DNA of 5,925 nucleotides from Burkholderiales bacterium. GTDB lineage: Bacteria > Pseudomonadota > Gammaproteobacteria > Burkholderiales > SG8-39. The notes beneath the pieces were generated by a model that saw only the letters and a program-made list of their open reading frames with translations, was not told the DNA's origin and ran no database searches. The position numbers and the translations under genes are program-made. Location of the stretch: NCBI GenBank assembly GCA_029266935.1, contig JAQSVY010000150.1:1-5925 (forward strand), given 5' to 3'. Position 1 is the stretch's first letter. Each line of letters starts with the position of its first letter. This document shows positions 5,177 to 5,925 of this stretch, piece by piece.

Positions 5177-5925
5177 TGGACACCGACCGGCAAACGCTCG
5201 GGGCGGGCCGTTGAGCGCCGGCGCGCTCGGCGGTGAACAGATAGCAGCGCCAGCCGGCGAAATTCTTCTTCAACGCGTCCCCGAGCTGCGGATAGAAGCG
5301 CGCCAGCTCCTCGGCGCTGCCCATGCGCTCCCCGTAGGGCGGGTTGGCGATCAGCACGCCGCTCGGCCCCGGCGCCCTACGCTCGAGCACGTCGCAGCGC
5401 TCCAGCTTGACCCAGCGTTCCACGCCCGCCTCGGCGAGGTTGCGCCGCGCCGCGGCGATCGCTTTCGGATCGTCGTCGCTGCCATAGAGCTCGAGCTGCG
5501 GCGGAGCCGGCCGGATCTCCTCCTTCACCCGCTGCCACAGCTTGGCATCGAAAACGCCCAACTTCTCGAAGCCGAAGCCGCGCTTCGCGCCGGGCGCGCG
5601 GCCGCGCGCCATCGCGGCCGCTTCCACGAGCAGCGTCCCGGCCCCGCACATCGGGTCGAGGAGCGGCTCGCCGCTCTGCCAGCCGCTCAGCATGACGATT
5701 CCGGCGGCGAGGTTCTCGCGCAGCGGCGCCTCGCCGGCCTCGCCGCGCCAGCCGCGCTTGAAGAGCGGCTCGCCGGACGTGTCCAGGTACAGCGTCGCCC
5801 GTGCGCCCTCGAAAAAGGCGTGGATGCGCACGTCGGGACGCGCCCGGTCGACGTCCGGCCGACGCCCGAGCTCGTCCCGGAAACGGTCGCAGACCGCGTC
5901 CTTGATGCGCAGCGTGGCGAACTCC
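4947..5925 (-). CDS. rlmL: RlmL-like 23S rRNA (guanine-N2) methyltransferase, 5' end off the window, aberrant C-terminus
   Basis: The frame enters from the right edge and is open from 5924 to the TGA at 4947-4949. The true start lies outside the window; the GTG at 5829-5831 is internal. The edge segment FATLRIKDAVCDRF and VRIHAFFEGARATLYLD are the end of the THUMP RNA-binding domain. A GEPLFKRGWR linker follows, then a Rossmann methyltransferase domain: LLDPMCGAGTLLVEAA (motif I, about 5663-5616), GSDDDPKAI (motif II), and the catalytic NPPYGERMG (about 5345-5319). This is the NPPY motif of exocyclic-amine RNA methyltransferases, which modify G2445 of 23S rRNA in E. coli. Homology runs through FAGWRCYLFTAE to about 5223. 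Intact relatives continue with about 35 residues ending in an NGxLECRL motif. Here the frame instead becomes arginine/serine-rich sequence antisense to the hydrolase gene, so residues encoded left of about 5223 are probably not genuine. The gene converges on the hydrolase-fold gene. Confidence 0.78.
   Translation of the reverse strand, partial: EFATLRIKDAVCDRFRDELGRRPDVDRARPDVRIHAFFEGARATLYLDTSGEPLFKRGWRGEAGEAPLRENLAAGIVMLSGWQSGEPLLDPMCGAGTLLVEAAAMARGRAPGAKRGFGFEKLGVFDAKLWQRVKEEIRPAPPQLELYGSDDDPKAIAAARRNLAEAGVERWVKLERCDVLERRAPGPSGVLIANPPYGERMGSAEELARFYPQLGDALKKNFAGWRCYLFTAERAGAQRPAPSVCRSVSITPERGAACAGALQAARPGGHRSRSRSRAAASRSVPLRPRQPQAASPGRAVPRSGSSGRRCARARQAGWPVCRTRA
5208..5233 (+). terminator. 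GC-rich hairpin downstream of the hydrolase-fold gene, possible terminator
   Basis: GAGCGC (5213-5218) and GCGCTC (5223-5228) form a perfect 6-bp stem around a CGGC loop. In a plus-strand RNA it extends through two G-U pairs and CCG/CGG to an 11-bp stem (5208-5218 with 5223-5233). It lies 31 bases after the stop at 5176, the right place to end the regulator-methyltransferase-hydrolase transcript. The wobble pairs would be mismatches in the minus-strand RNA, which favours a plus-strand role. No U-tract follows, so the terminator call is weak. It also sits where the opposite-strand RlmL homology stops. Confidence 0.3.

Noticed and set aside
5316..5345. NPPY motif considered as a DNA adenine methyltransferase (restriction-modification) signature
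   Set aside because: The upstream THUMP-like end, the GEPLFKRGWR linker and the DPMCGAGT motif place it in the RlmL rRNA methyltransferase family, and no restriction gene is nearby.

Overview
The window is dense, GC-rich (roughly two thirds G+C by eye) bacterial chromosomal DNA. Codon choice is strongly GC-ending and genes are tightly packed. A stand-alone RlmL-type 23S rRNA methyltransferase, SurE, a DUF72 protein and a GerE/LuxR regulator with an alpha-helical repeat sensor all fit a high-GC Gram-negative bacterium, most likely Pseudomonadota. The assignment is an inference; no rRNA or other taxonomic marker lies in the window. I see no mobile element, CRISPR array or tRNA.

Layout. (1) 9-664: surE, broken near its 3' end. 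The frame stops at 578, but the expected SurE C-terminal end follows at once in another frame (575-664), so a block of about 35 residues is missing and the frame has shifted. (2) 661-1605: a DUF72 (YecE-like) protein whose TTG start overlaps the old surE stop as TTGA. (3) 1606-1665: a short gap with a small hairpin, a possible extended -10 element and a good Shine-Dalgarno site. (4) 1666-3321: a 551-residue TPR-like regulator with a C-terminal LuxR/GerE helix-turn-helix. (5) 3322-3439: an intergenic leader with a very strong hairpin at 3346-3374. (6) 3440-4306: a class I SAM-dependent methyltransferase. (7) 4316-5176: an alpha/beta-hydrolase-fold protein whose nucleophile serine and catalytic histidine both appear to be replaced. 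(8) 4947-5925, minus strand: an RlmL-like rRNA methyltransferase running off the right edge. Its recognisable homology stops near 5223, and the remaining open frame is antisense to the hydrolase gene.

How the genes fit together. The regulator, methyltransferase and hydrolase-like protein lie in one direction and look like a functional unit: a one-component regulator controlling, or controlled together with, a small-molecule methyltransferase and a probably non-hydrolytic binding protein. The substrate cannot be read from sequence. The two housekeeping genes flanking this block (surE and rlmL) both look damaged at their 3' ends by short out-of-frame losses, while the genes between them are intact. 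This could be real gene decay or assembly error. The most interesting points are the catalytically stripped hydrolase, the 3346-3374 hairpin ahead of the methyltransferase, and the stop/start chain left inside surE.
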